Counted from the first letter of the stretch, positions 37,025 through 49,367 are shown. The stretch: DNA of 64,000 nucleotides from OLB9 sp041392785 (GCA_041392785.1 JAWKLK010000001.1:124001-188000), one strand, 5' to 3'. Numbers and translations are program-made. The notes: generated from the letters alone by a model not told the origin.

Positions 37025-37057
37025 CAAATATATTAATTTTATCTCTCTTTTAACAAA
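37025..37057 (-). promoter_or_regulatory. Candidate promoter of the C-terminal processing protease
   Basis: On the minus strand TTTG, 21 bases, then TATATTTG, the best -33/-7 pair in the window, ending about 49 bases before the start codon. Confidence 0.6.
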
Positions 37058-37078
37058 ATTATAACGCCATTCAAAACC

Positions 37079-37990
37079 TTATATAAGAGTTGATTCAATT
37101 TTTAAACAAATATCTTCGATTACATAACTTCCTACCATTGGATCTTTGACAATCGTGAAACGCGATTCTTCTCTCAAAATATGATGAATATTGGCCGTCA
37201 ATCTGATCAACTCAATATCTTCAACATAATCAAAAAATATCACATCTGCTCCACCGAGATATGCTGACATTATCCGATAATTGATAGGTATCAATGGATG
37301 AATGTCTTCAACACTTTCTAATGGTATAAAAACCATTTGATGCAAGGTGCACTGTGTATTATTAGCATTATTTTGCCATACTTTTCTGACTGCTCTTAAC
37401 TCTGCAACTTGCACCAAAAATTCATCCTTACAAGTCGTTATGATATAATGGTCATTTGATTCCACATTAAAACTTGTAAGGGTATGTTTCATTTCTTTCC
37501 ATCTGTCGCACCAATCCAAAGTAATGATTTGAGTATTTGATGATGATGGTATGTAATGCACATCTATAGAAATGCCGACATATCGATCTGATAAATATCT
37601 ATTCAAATCATCTTTAACCATTGAATCTTCCACCATTAAGTATAATGATATCGCACTCAGATCTATACCGTTGAATAATGATTCAAAATCGACAGTTTGG
37701 TCTATGTTAATCAATATTGACTCTATGCCAAAATTCAAAACCTGAAGGGCAATCTTATTTGTATTCGAGGAAAGCGGAATTCTAATGCAAGATTTTGGAA
37801 TTCGAGTATCAAGGGGCACATAGGATTTGTGTGTATCAAAACCGACAAACGGATCCATTTCAATACAGTCTCCAATCAAATATTTAAAATCATTGATGTT
37901 TTGACCATCTTTAAGCCCACGTGAAATATGCTCCTTCCATTCAACAACAGAAACGGGAGAAAAATTATTTAAATTTATGGATTTGTCCAT
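37079..37990 (-). CDS. Short methylmalonyl-CoA mutase small-subunit-like protein
   Basis: A 303-residue protein recalling the TIM-barrel part of the methylmalonyl-CoA mutase small subunit. It opens with FSPVSVVEWKEHISRGLKDG, has QVAELRAVRKVWQ (matching the mutase AkfRAlRkLW helix) and ends in DPMVGSYVIEDICLKIE (matching DPxGGSyyiE). It is about half the usual length (about 600) and has no B12-binding domain. No large subunit is in the window, so it may be a remnant or a repurposed protein. It begins two bases after the rhodanese gene; I chose the ATG at 37990 over one at 38035 that lies inside that gene. Confidence 0.75.
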   Translation of the reverse strand: MDKSINLNNFSPVSVVEWKEHISRGLKDGQNINDFKYLIGDCIEMDPFVGFDTHKSYVPLDTRIPKSCIRIPLSSNTNKIALQVLNFGIESILINIDQTVDFESLFNGIDLSAISLYLMVEDSMVKDDLNRYLSDRYVGISIDVHYIPSSSNTQIITLDWCDRWKEMKHTLTSFNVESNDHYIITTCKDEFLVQVAELRAVRKVWQNNANNTQCTLHQMVFIPLESVEDIHPLIPINYRIMSAYLGGADVIFFDYVEDIELIRLTANIHHILREESRFTIVKDPMVGSYVIEDICLKIESTLI

Positions 37991-37992
37991 GA

Positions 37993-38328
37993 TCAAGATT
38001 GGGTTCCCTTTACAGGAAAATTGCTTTGAGACCAAGCCATCATGCCACCATTCAAATTTACTACTTCCTCAGAATCCCATCCATTTTGTACCATGAATGC
38101 TGTAGCACGCATGCTTCTAGCACCGCTCCTGCAAGCCATGATCACCTTCTTATCTTTTGGAATTTCTTGAAATCTTGACTCAAAAACACTTAATGGAATG
38201 TGCATTTGATGTACCACATCATAACCAAGTGCTGACACTTCATCGACTTCTCTCACATCTACTAGCAATGCACCATGGTTTTTTATCCATTCCATTGCTT
38301 CGTGTACTGATATTTCTGCTAAATTCAC
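37993..38328 (-). CDS. Rhodanese-domain protein
   Basis: A single-domain rhodanese of about 111 residues with LLVDVREVDEVSALG and the active-site loop CRSGARS, followed by NLNGGMMAW. Such proteins carry sulfur as a cysteine persulfide. The first in-frame ATG (38385) would place about 19 unrelated residues inside the upstream kinase gene, so I favour a GTG at 38328, where the domain begins (NLAEISVHEA). It is sandwiched between the ROK kinase and mutase-like genes. Confidence 0.85.
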   Translation of the reverse strand: MNLAEISVHEAMEWIKNHGALLVDVREVDEVSALGYDVVHQMHIPLSVFESRFQEIPKDKKVIMACRSGARSMRATAFMVQNGWDSEEVVNLNGGMMAWSQSNFPVKGTQS

Positions 38329-38344
38329 TATGCTAGATTTTAAT

Positions 38345-39079
38345 TTAAAAAACTGCCATTGCAGCACCCACAATACCTGCATCATTTTTCATAGATGAAA
38401 CATCTACTTGGGTGCCATCTACTTGGATATATTGCTTGAATAAGTCATAATTTTTACTTACACCGCCTCCTATTAAAATTAAATCCGGACTAAAAAGTCT
38501 ATTGATATGGTTTAAATACACATTTAGTACTTCTCCCCATTCATGCCAAGACAACTTCTTCTTTTCTCTAGCGTAATTAGATGCATACTTCTCAAAAACA
38601 CCGCGTTTGTAGAGAAGATGCCCCAATTCTGAATTGGGAATAAGGACGCCATTGTAAAACATCCCACTTCCAATACCTGTGCCAAGTGTGATAAAAATGA
38701 CCAACCCCTTGACACCTTTTCCTTTGCCAATTGTCATCTCAGCCAATCCAGCTGCATCTGCATCATTGACAACGTTGACTTCGCAGTCAAGCGCGTTACT
38801 AAATGCCTCATCAATTGGATATTTAATAAATGCTTTATCAATGTTTGTGGCGGACAAAGAATATCCATTACGCACGATAGCAGGAAAGCCGATGCCTATC
38901 TTCTTACCCTGCCAATTGAAATTAGAAACTGTCGTTTTAAGGCAGTCTATGACAGCATCAGGAGTGGCTGGTGATGGGGTTTTAATTTTGAATTTTTCGG
39001 ATATAAATTCACCAGATTCAATGTTTACTACATTGGATTTTATACCTGTACCACCTACATCAATCCCCAATACTTCCAT
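38345..39079 (-). CDS. ppgK: ROK-family kinase, polyphosphate-glucokinase-like
   Basis: A 244-residue sugar kinase with the phosphate-binding GIDVGGTGIKS at residues 5-15, NDADAAGLAEM, FITLGTGIGSGMFYNG and SELGHLLY. The short length and motif set resemble strictly polyphosphate-dependent glucokinases of the ROK family, which phosphorylate glucose. An ATP-dependent glucokinase is the alternative. It follows the cyclophilin gene by 7 bases and precedes the rhodanese gene. Confidence 0.85.
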   Translation of the reverse strand: MEVLGIDVGGTGIKSNVVNIESGEFISEKFKIKTPSPATPDAVIDCLKTTVSNFNWQGKKIGIGFPAIVRNGYSLSATNIDKAFIKYPIDEAFSNALDCEVNVVNDADAAGLAEMTIGKGKGVKGLVIFITLGTGIGSGMFYNGVLIPNSELGHLLYKRGVFEKYASNYAREKKKLSWHEWGEVLNVYLNHINRLFSPDLILIGGGVSKNYDLFKQYIQVDGTQVDVSSMKNDAGIVGAAMAVF

Positions 39080-39086
39080 AATTCTA

Positions 39087-39983
39087 TTAATTTATAACTT
39101 TCATACTTAATATTTTCACATCTTTGAGTGGCCTATCCATGGAGTTTGTTTGTGAATCTGCAATCTTATCGATGACATCCAATCCTTTTACCACCTTTCC
39201 AAAAACTGTGTACTCCATATCCAAAAATGGTGTTCCCCCTTCGCTCATGAGGATATTTTTATCAGCATCTGAGTATATGATACCTTTTTGGTGTTCTAAA
39301 CTTTCCAATTGATTTGCTGGGACAGGTTTTCCTTGTACAATATAAAATTGAGATCCTGAAGAAGCCTTGGTTGGATTCACTTGATCTCCTTGTCTAGCGG
39401 CTGCCAAAGCACCTTTTATATGTACTAAGTTCTTGTTGAACTCAGCGGGCACTTTATATTCTGGGCCTCCCGTCCCAAGTCTAGCATCTTGAGTGGCATT
39501 TTTTGAATTGGGATCACCACCCTGAACCATAAAGCCTTTGATAACTCTATGGAAGAGAGTACCCTCATAATAAGCGGTTTCGACAAGTTTAATAAAATTG
39601 TCTCTGTGCTGAGGAGTCTCATCATAAAGTTGGACTGTCATGGTACCAAGTGATGTTTCGATTTCTACCATACAATGGTGAGGAGGTGTTATTTCTACTT
39701 CTTGTGATGTCATATTCTCTTTATTACCTTTTAATGCTTTTAATGTGATAGTGTATTTTCCTGATTGTATATATCGGTGTTCTGTTTCATAAGCGTCTGA
39801 TGTCGTGCCATCTCCGAAATCCCAAAAGTATTTATCCGCTTTTTGTGACAAATTCTTAAATTGAATACTGGAAGGTGCTTGATTTTGATGCTGTAATATT
39901 TGAAATTTTGATATCGGATTAGCGCATGAAGTCACCATTATCCCTATTAAAACTGTATAAAAAAACTGCTGAAAAAATCTCAT
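39087..39983 (-). CDS. PKD-domain cyclophilin (peptidyl-prolyl isomerase), lipoprotein
   Basis: A 298-residue protein with a lipoprotein signal (GIMVTSCANP). A PKD domain lies near residues 40-100 (FKNLSQKADKYFWDFGDGTTSDAYETEHRYIQSG). A cyclophilin domain follows, with FHRVIKGFMVQGGDP, SGSQFYIV and YTVFGKVVKGLDVIDKI. It probably isomerises prolyl bonds in the periplasm, with the PKD module acting as an adhesive or spacer domain. It lies just downstream of a second cyclophilin gene, from which it likely arose by duplication. A TAACTTTG box at 39996-40003 may drive it. Confidence 0.92.
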   Translation of the reverse strand: MRFFQQFFYTVLIGIMVTSCANPISKFQILQHQNQAPSSIQFKNLSQKADKYFWDFGDGTTSDAYETEHRYIQSGKYTITLKALKGNKENMTSQEVEITPPHHCMVEIETSLGTMTVQLYDETPQHRDNFIKLVETAYYEGTLFHRVIKGFMVQGGDPNSKNATQDARLGTGGPEYKVPAEFNKNLVHIKGALAAARQGDQVNPTKASSGSQFYIVQGKPVPANQLESLEHQKGIIYSDADKNILMSEGGTPFLDMEYTVFGKVVKGLDVIDKIADSQTNSMDRPLKDVKILSMKVIN

Positions 39984-40000
39984 ATTATAAATTTACAAAG

Positions 40001-40633
40001 TTAATTAATTTTCATTTTCACGTCTACAATTGGTCTTGAATTATCATTAGTTTTGACTGCAGCAATTTTATCAATCACCTCCAAACCTTTTATTACTTCC
40101 CCAAAAACTGTGTACTCACCATCTAGGTCAGGTGTTCCACCTAAACGCAAATATTTTTCTCTTTGAGCTTGGGTATATTTAATCTTTTTCTGTTGTTCTA
40201 CCATATTTAAGAGCTCATCACTCATCTTTCTACCATGGACAATATAAAATTGAGACCCTGATGATGCTTTCGAAGGATTGACACTGTCCCCTAATCTTGC
40301 TGCCGCTACCATCCCTTTAAAATGTGGAATTCCAATCTCTGCATCAATGGTATATTCGGGACCTCCATTTCCTAGGTGCGTATTGGCATCAGCATTCCTA
40401 GAGTTTGGATCACCACCTTGTATCATAAAACTATTGATCACTCTATGAAATAATAAATCATTATAATATCCTTCTTTCACCAATTTTTTAAAATTCGTCG
40501 TGTGCTTTGGCGTACTATCAAATAACTGGATGGTCATATCTCCAAACTCTGTAGAAATCACAACAATATTATCCTCTTTACAACCAAAAAATATGGTCAT
40601 GGTAAATAGGAACAAAATGGAATATCTGTACAT
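40001..40633 (-). CDS. Cyclophilin-type peptidyl-prolyl isomerase, lipoprotein
   Basis: A 210-residue cyclophilin with a lipoprotein signal (TMTIFFGCKED, Cys18). Core motifs are FHRVINSFMIQGGDPNSRN, GSQFYIVHG and YTVFGEVIKGLEVIDKI. It likely acts as a periplasmic protein-folding helper. It is followed after 17 bases by the PKD-cyclophilin paralogue. Confidence 0.93.
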   Translation of the reverse strand: MYRYSILFLFTMTIFFGCKEDNIVVISTEFGDMTIQLFDSTPKHTTNFKKLVKEGYYNDLLFHRVINSFMIQGGDPNSRNADANTHLGNGGPEYTIDAEIGIPHFKGMVAAARLGDSVNPSKASSGSQFYIVHGRKMSDELLNMVEQQKKIKYTQAQREKYLRLGGTPDLDGEYTVFGEVIKGLEVIDKIAAVKTNDNSRPIVDVKMKIN

Positions 40634-40637
40634 AAAA

Positions 40638-41009
40638 TCAATTTAGTGAAAAAGATGTCAATTCATTATAAGTGGTAAAATAATGGATGATCTTATCAAT
40701 GATGAATTGTTCCTGTTGTTCTATTCCCTTGACATTAAATGGTTTAAGTGTTTTCCAATGAGGCCAACCATCCTGATCTCTTCCTTCAAATTCAAAAAAG
40801 CCGTCCCCTTCGAGTAGGGTACAAATGGCAATGTGCATTAAGTCCTTCTTTTCTTCCTTTGTGAAATTTTCTTTCGGTATTCTACCCAATTCTTGGATTC
40901 CAATTAAAAACAATATGGCTTCCAAATCGGGTAGACTTTCTTTTTTCATAGAAGTCTTCACTATGTGCCTAACTTTCAACCATTCAAAATCTCTCTCCCA
41001 ATGCTCCAT
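40638..41009 (-). CDS. Conserved hypothetical protein
   Basis: A 123-residue soluble protein without signal or membrane segment. It is rich in helices and charged residues, with a distinctive GDGFFEFEGRDQDGWPHW stretch near residues 75-92. I do not recognise the family beyond a resemblance to small Bacteroidota conserved proteins. It lies between miaE and the cyclophilins on the same strand, with short gaps, suggesting co-transcription. Confidence 0.75.
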   Translation of the reverse strand: MEHWERDFEWLKVRHIVKTSMKKESLPDLEAILFLIGIQELGRIPKENFTKEEKKDLMHIAICTLLEGDGFFEFEGRDQDGWPHWKTLKPFNVKGIEQQEQFIIDKIIHYFTTYNELTSFSLN

Positions 41010-41043
41010 GCTGATGCTATTATTTCTGATTTGATGAAATTTA

Positions 41044-41625
41044 TTAATGCATTCTATCTCCTCTCAAAGCGCGTTTTGCCATGATTTCTGTCTCAAAATC
41101 CAACATTTCTTGCCATCTCTTTTTTACAACGTCATCAGGACAATATTTTTTGGCTAAATCCAAAAATGTCCTGTAATGCCCCGCCTCAGACACCATAAAA
41201 TCATGATAAAATGACTTCAATGTAGCGTCACTTATATGCAATGACAGTAGTCTAAATCTCTCACAACTTCTGGCTTCTATCATCGCGGCAATGATCAATT
41301 TGTCCAAAAGTCTATCTTGTTCCTTTCCACCTTTGCGTTGAAATTTCAATAATTGAGTGACGTAATCATCTGACCTGTTTTTACCAAAACTAAGTCCTCG
41401 TGATTTCATTTCCTTTAATACTTTCCGAAAATGACCCCATTCTTCAGCCACTATTGGTGTCACTTCTTCAACCAATTCTTCTCTATCAGGATGCTGTATG
41501 ATCATGGAGATACACGTTGACGCAGCTTTCTGCTCACAATAAGCATGGTCAGTAAGAATTTCTTCCAAACTCTTCTCTGCTATATTTACCCAATATGGAT
41601 CCGTTGCTAATTTTAAACCTAACAT
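41044..41625 (-). CDS. miaE: tRNA-(ms2io6A37) hydroxylase
   Basis: A 193-residue ferritin-like diiron monooxygenase. The iron-ligand helices read EEWGHF, IEARSCERF and EAGHYRTF, in the order seen in MiaE, with LTDHAYCEQKAAS as the first. MiaE hydroxylates 2-methylthio-N6-isopentenyl-A37 in tRNA. Length matches the short Bacteroidota/pseudomonad form. Confidence 0.93.
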   Translation of the reverse strand: MLGLKLATDPYWVNIAEKSLEEILTDHAYCEQKAASTCISMIIQHPDREELVEEVTPIVAEEWGHFRKVLKEMKSRGLSFGKNRSDDYVTQLLKFQRKGGKEQDRLLDKLIIAAMIEARSCERFRLLSLHISDATLKSFYHDFMVSEAGHYRTFLDLAKKYCPDDVVKKRWQEMLDFETEIMAKRALRGDRMH

Positions 41626-41628
41626 GAC

Positions 41629-42744
41629 TTAATATTTATCAAGACAATGAAGTTGCTGAATAGCAAGGTCAACATTATAAATGATATATTTCTCAAATCC
41701 TGAAGACCACATCAGCCCTACATAATCTATTGGTACTGAAGCTAAAATCTTTGATTCATCTTTTGACACTGGGAATAAAACTTTATATCTCACAGATCCA
41801 GTGTAACTTTCTACTACGGGTTCATCACTTCTTTGTGCATACAGAGTAATGCTTTTATCATTTATAAACTTGATATTAAAAATAGCTCCTTGTAAGACAT
41901 ATCCATAATTCTTTGATGCATCTTTTGAAGCTACTAAAAGCTCCAAATCTAAAAATAACTTCCCATCCACTTTTCTGAATGATGCCTCTGCTTCGAGAAG
42001 TGATTTGTCTTTAAAATAATTTTTTAATTTTTCAGGAGTAAAACTAAACCAATCACTTAGTTCAGCAACATACTCTTTGTTCTTTCCATTGATAATCTTA
42101 TTGACACTACATTCATCCTTCTGTAATGAATTAACAGTCCCAACTATTTCAGCATTTACATTATTTTCATTATTATTAAAAATAAGACCCGATACACCTA
42201 ATATTCCACCAATTTTTTCTATCTCTTTATCCAACTTGTTTGGTGAGTGGGATTCTAAATTATTACATTCTACCGCTAACATTGCATGTTTGACGTATAT
42301 GTCTTCCTTTTCTTTTATAAATCTCTTTTGTTCTTTTTGAAGTGTTTCCAATTTCTTCAATTGACTTTCATCTTTAATAGATTTTGCAGCACTTATTTTT
42401 ATCTCTGTTTCTTCTAAATCATGACGAGCATTCATAAAATCGCCGAAAAAAACCAATTCCTGTTCTTTTGCAATACTTTTTACTTTTTTGATATTCAATA
42501 ATTGGTAGTCTTCATATTGAAATTTTTGTTGTTCAGGTTTTTCCAATGGATTCAAAGACGTCTGAAGCATTCCTAGACTATCTTCAAAAGTTTTAATTTC
42601 ATCTTCCAATTTTACCCATTGACCATCCACACCTTTTGATACTCTTTGTCCTGACATCGTGGTGTACACAGTCTGAGAAACCACATATCCATGTAAATAA
42701 AAGTAAAAACCAATTAAAATAAAAACTCTCAAATATTTATGCAT
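41629..42744 (-). CDS. Secreted hypothetical protein with coiled coil
   Basis: A 371-residue exported protein. Starting at the ATG at 42744 gives a clean signal peptide (YLRVFILIGFYFYLHGYVVSQ). An ATG at 42768 overlaps the TATCTTTG promoter box, so it is unlikely. Residues about 30-170 are rich in charged residues and predicted coiled coil (EEKDI-type repeats with many K and E). The C-terminal half is beta-rich (ITLYAQRSDEPVVESYTGSV). No known family recognised. It ends 3 bases before miaE. Confidence 0.75.
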   Translation of the reverse strand: MHKYLRVFILIGFYFYLHGYVVSQTVYTTMSGQRVSKGVDGQWVKLEDEIKTFEDSLGMLQTSLNPLEKPEQQKFQYEDYQLLNIKKVKSIAKEQELVFFGDFMNARHDLEETEIKISAAKSIKDESQLKKLETLQKEQKRFIKEKEDIYVKHAMLAVECNNLESHSPNKLDKEIEKIGGILGVSGLIFNNNENNVNAEIVGTVNSLQKDECSVNKIINGKNKEYVAELSDWFSFTPEKLKNYFKDKSLLEAEASFRKVDGKLFLDLELLVASKDASKNYGYVLQGAIFNIKFINDKSITLYAQRSDEPVVESYTGSVRYKVLFPVSKDESKILASVPIDYVGLMWSSGFEKYIIYNVDLAIQQLHCLDKY

Positions 42745-42765
42745 GAAAGAAGAAATTGCTACTTG

Positions 42766-42773
42766 CAAAGATA
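42766..42773 (-). promoter_or_regulatory. Candidate -7 box for the secreted hypothetical gene
   Basis: The minus strand reads TATCTTTG, ending 21 bases before the ATG at 42744. It supports the later of two candidate starts and a transcript continuing into miaE. Confidence 0.5.
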
Positions 42774-42818
42774 CAATTTTAGAGTAATTTTTAATAAAAA
42801 TTCAATGGTTGTTAGTCA

Positions 42819-43943
42819 TCATGCAATATAAAATAGATCAGATGCAATTCTATCGGCAAATATTTTACCTTCCCGAGATAAAGTATACACGTTTTCAGAT
42901 AGTAAAACATGCCCATTTTCGATGTGCTTTTTCACTTCATGTAGAAAATATTCAGAGAATCCCAAGGATTGAATTAATTCAATATGCACACCATCAGCCA
43001 TCCTCAATCCCACCATGACAGTTTCATTAAACCTATCTGCCATACTTAAAATTTCCTTTTGTGATGGTAATTTGGAATCTTGTAATGCTTGAATGTACAA
43101 ATGATTGTTGGCAACATTCCATGACCTTTCACCATTTTTAAAGGAATGGGCTGAAGGCCCAAATCCTACATATGGCATTGATTTCCAGTAACTTGAATTG
43201 TGCTTTGACTCCCAGCCGCTTTTTGCAAAGCTTGAAATTTCGTATTGCTTGTAACCGCAGCCCTCTAAAAAGTCAATCATTTGGTAAAATTGAGAAACTG
43301 TTTCATCCTCTATTGGTGCAGAAATGATACTCTTTATTAACTGGTGTTGGTATAATGTATTTGGTTCACAAGTGAGGGCATATGATGAGATATGAGGTAT
43401 GTCATAAGAAAGCGCTTTTTCAAGATTATATTGCCACGACCCAGCCGTAGAATTTGGCAATCCATAAATCAAATCAATGGAAATATTGTCAAATCCTTCA
43501 TCTCTCATCAATGAAATGGCCCGATCTACTGACGCAACATTGTGACTCCTTCGCATCCAGTGTAAATCATCATCAATAAATGATTGTACACCAAGACTAA
43601 AACGATTCACTCCGTGTTCACGCAAAAATTCCAGTTTATCCTTAGTAATGTCTTCAGGGTTCGCTTCAACGGTCACTTCCTTCAATTGTGAAAGATCATA
43701 TTGATTCCGAAGAACTCCAAACAACTTATCCCAATCTTTTATCTCCAACACTGTAGGTGTACCACCTCCAAAGTAAAGTGTGTGCAATGAATAATCTACC
43801 TCATTACTACGCAAAGTTAATTCAGTAAATAATGCATCGATTAATGGATCTTTATATTTCAAAAGTGTAGAAAAATGGAAGTTGCAATAGGTACATGCCT
43901 TCCTACAAAATGGAATATGAACGTACATTCCACCCACTATCAT
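42819..43943 (-). CDS. hemW: HemW-type radical SAM heme chaperone
   Basis: A 374-residue radical SAM protein with the iron-sulfur motif CRKACTYCNFHFS (Cys18, 22 and 25) following YVHIPF, then YFGGGTPTVL and RFSLGVQSF. A HemN-like C-terminal domain is present. It resembles coproporphyrinogen III dehydrogenase, but the short length and motif spacing fit HemW, which delivers heme. It overlaps the upstream sulfatase-like gene by 4 bases. Confidence 0.92.
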   Translation of the reverse strand: MIVGGMYVHIPFCRKACTYCNFHFSTLLKYKDPLIDALFTELTLRSNEVDYSLHTLYFGGGTPTVLEIKDWDKLFGVLRNQYDLSQLKEVTVEANPEDITKDKLEFLREHGVNRFSLGVQSFIDDDLHWMRRSHNVASVDRAISLMRDEGFDNISIDLIYGLPNSTAGSWQYNLEKALSYDIPHISSYALTCEPNTLYQHQLIKSIISAPIEDETVSQFYQMIDFLEGCGYKQYEISSFAKSGWESKHNSSYWKSMPYVGFGPSAHSFKNGERSWNVANNHLYIQALQDSKLPSQKEILSMADRFNETVMVGLRMADGVHIELIQSLGFSEYFLHEVKKHIENGHVLLSENVYTLSREGKIFADRIASDLFYIA

Positions 43944-45826
43944 TTATTTTTAAAGTCCTTGAAAATATATTGCTGAAATGCTCGCATGATGGTTGTGACG
44001 CTGTCAACATTTATTTTTCCGGACGAATACACGGGGTCTTTTTGTCCAAATTTATAGCCCACTGCTCCATCTTTTACAACCATGCCATATCCATCAAAAC
44101 TGCAATAGTAAGCATGCTGAGGATGATCATTTGATAATAAATCATTTCCTAGCTCAAACTGCCTAGCATCATCCACCAAACCTAGTTGATTTTCAAGTGT
44201 CTTAGCAATATCAATCTGACTGCCTACCACATCAATATTCTTGCCCCTAAACTCCTTATTTATAACCGATCCGTACCATAGCATTGGTATTTTATGATAT
44301 GGTGCACTATAATTATTATATGGTAAGTGGGTGATATGACTATGATCCGATACAAAAATAAACATGGTACTATCAAACCAAGCTTGCCTTTTTGCATCCA
44401 TAAAAAATTGTCTCAAACATGCATCTGAATACTTGACTGAATTGACATAGTCATTTTCACGGTGATCAACCAAAGGCTCTTTTACTCCAACATAATCGTA
44501 AGGCATATGGCTAGACAATGTGAACCAAACACCAAAAAATGGCTGTTGGGTAATATTCATTTGATTAAGCAATTCAGCCTGCATAGATATGTCTTGAACG
44601 CCCAATCTTCCAATCTCTATGTCACCGATAAAATCACCTTCTTCCTTAATCACATCAAAGTCCATATTATAAACATAACTTTTTATATTGCCATAGGTTA
44701 AGTCACCACCAAAAAGTATAAAATCTTGGTATCCGATTTTAGAAAGATGTTTATTTATTGAATTAAGCTTTTGGGACTTTTCATTGTAATTTGCAATACT
44801 CATCTGTGACAATGCAGGATAACCACTCAATACAGCAGGTATTCCTTGATCAGAAACGTGTCCAGAAGCATAAATATTGGTAAATGACAATCCATCTCCA
44901 ACCAAACTATCTAAAAAAGGTGTGAAACTCGTCTCACCTCCAAACGATTTACTGAGATTTGCACTCCAGCTTTCAAGCAGAATTATTACTATATTGGGTT
45001 TTTTATTGCTCAGAAGAGATTGGTCACTAAATCCTGATCTAAAATGTGTATTGGTCATAATTTCATTGGCAGCTTTATCATTAAACGAAATGAACTTATC
45101 GCTATCGAGTTGGCCATTGGACTCCAATAATTGATGAACAATATTCCAAAACGGATTGACAGCAATATCATTTGCCAAAGGATACTTGCTGAAATATGCA
45201 TCACTGCTTTGAATAGGAAATGGTTGAAGGCCACCTCTAATACTGACAACAGCGACAAATACAAAAAAAATGACGCGAACTAAGAGAAATACATTATCAA
45301 GAAAACTATTTCGGGTATGAAATAAGCTTATAGTTTTACTTTTAAAAAGCCACGTATACAATTTATTAAACAAATAAGTAGACCCAACAATAAATGCAAT
45401 AAAAATTGCTATAAAACGGTAGGATGTAGTACTAAAAACTTCAGTAGGATTTTGAAAATGAGATAAAGCAGTTACATTCAGTTTTGACAACCATTGTGAA
45501 TAGATTAAAGTTTCACCCGTTGACACCATTAAGTAAAATACAACTAATGTGATCGTAAACACCCTTGCGAAAGAAAATAATGACCTAGAATAGAATTGAT
45601 CTACAAAAATTAGAATTAAAATTGGGAAAAAAGTAAAATATGATGCCATCGACAGATCAAGTCTCCACCCAGATATCAGGGAATAACTTAAATCAGAAAA
45701 CGGTAAGTCTTTAGAAAAATTGAATAGTATAAAAAATAATCTACAATAAAGGAACACCAACAGCCAAAAAAACCAATATTTGCTGGTGTTCAACAATATA
45801 AACTTAAATCCCTGCAACCTTTCCAA
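43940..45826 (-). CDS. LTA-synthase-like membrane sulfatase-fold protein
   Basis: A 628-residue protein with five N-terminal membrane helices (residues about 14-240) and an extracellular alkaline-phosphatase/sulfatase-fold domain (IVIILLESWSANLS, FLDSLVGDG, metal-site SDHSHIT). This is the LtaS layout. In Gram-negative bacteria such proteins are usually phosphoglycerol or phosphoethanolamine transferases acting on envelope glycans. The nucleophile position reads HVSDQGIPAVLSGYP, with Ser where Thr is usual. It is translationally coupled to hemW. Confidence 0.9.
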   Translation of the reverse strand: MERLQGFKFILLNTSKYWFFWLLVFLYCRLFFILFNFSKDLPFSDLSYSLISGWRLDLSMASYFTFFPILILIFVDQFYSRSLFSFARVFTITLVVFYLMVSTGETLIYSQWLSKLNVTALSHFQNPTEVFSTTSYRFIAIFIAFIVGSTYLFNKLYTWLFKSKTISLFHTRNSFLDNVFLLVRVIFFVFVAVVSIRGGLQPFPIQSSDAYFSKYPLANDIAVNPFWNIVHQLLESNGQLDSDKFISFNDKAANEIMTNTHFRSGFSDQSLLSNKKPNIVIILLESWSANLSKSFGGETSFTPFLDSLVGDGLSFTNIYASGHVSDQGIPAVLSGYPALSQMSIANYNEKSQKLNSINKHLSKIGYQDFILFGGDLTYGNIKSYVYNMDFDVIKEEGDFIGDIEIGRLGVQDISMQAELLNQMNITQQPFFGVWFTLSSHMPYDYVGVKEPLVDHRENDYVNSVKYSDACLRQFFMDAKRQAWFDSTMFIFVSDHSHITHLPYNNYSAPYHKIPMLWYGSVINKEFRGKNIDVVGSQIDIAKTLENQLGLVDDARQFELGNDLLSNDHPQHAYYCSFDGYGMVVKDGAVGYKFGQKDPVYSSGKINVDSVTTIMRAFQQYIFKDFKNK

Positions 45827-45870
45827 AAAAAATACTATCTAGATAACTCAAATGAATAAAGTAAAAAAGG

Positions 45871-45904
45871 TGAGAGCCTTGTGATAATAACCACAAGGCT
45901 CTCA
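45871..45904 (-). terminator. Terminator of the rRNA operon
   Basis: A 13-pair perfect stem (TGAGAGCCTTGTG / CACAAGGCTCTCA) with an 8-base loop, followed on the minus strand by a T-run within 5 bases, directly downstream of the 5S gene. Confidence 0.88.
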
Positions 45905-45910
45905 TAAAAA

Positions 45911-46020
<110 letters not shown>

Positions 46021-46183
46021 TCTTGTCTCGGGAGGTATTCTATTCTGCATTTATCTCAGATTTCTATACTCTGCCTCTCGACTTTCTATTTCTTTAAATT
46101 CCATTGACATGGGAGATGAGAGCTTGCGAAGTGGTCTTGCCACATTGTGCTACTCAAGAGATTTCATTTGTTTTTCTTTAATA

Positions 46184-49037
<2,854 letters not shown>

Positions 49038-49280
49038 ATTCTTTTTACTCTTTACTCTGTCTATACAAGTTGCCTTATACAGACTTCTTTCTCTCTCTCT
49101 TTAACACTCTTTACTGTGTCTACTCCTCTTCTCTCTCTCTTCTCCCATCTTGTCAATGAACTTTTATCTGTATCTACTCATCCATTCGATTTATCTTTTC
49201 AATATCATCTCCTGAATCTCACAGATCTATTTCTCTTTATTTACTCTCGATCCCTTCAGATCAAGTCGCTATCTTCTTTG

Positions 49281-49354
49281 TGGAGGATAAGGGAGTCGAA
49301 CCCTTGACCTCTAGAATGCAAATCTAGCGCTCTAGCCAGCTGAGCTAATCCCCC
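49281..49354 (-). tRNA. tRNA-Ala (TGC)
   Basis: A 74-base cloverleaf. The acceptor GGGGGAT pairs with ATCCTCC, and the anticodon loop TTTGCAT gives TGC. The TTCGACT arm is present. It sits in the 16S-23S spacer after tRNA-Ile. Confidence 0.97.
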
Positions 49355-49367
49355 TCTTGCTTTTATG

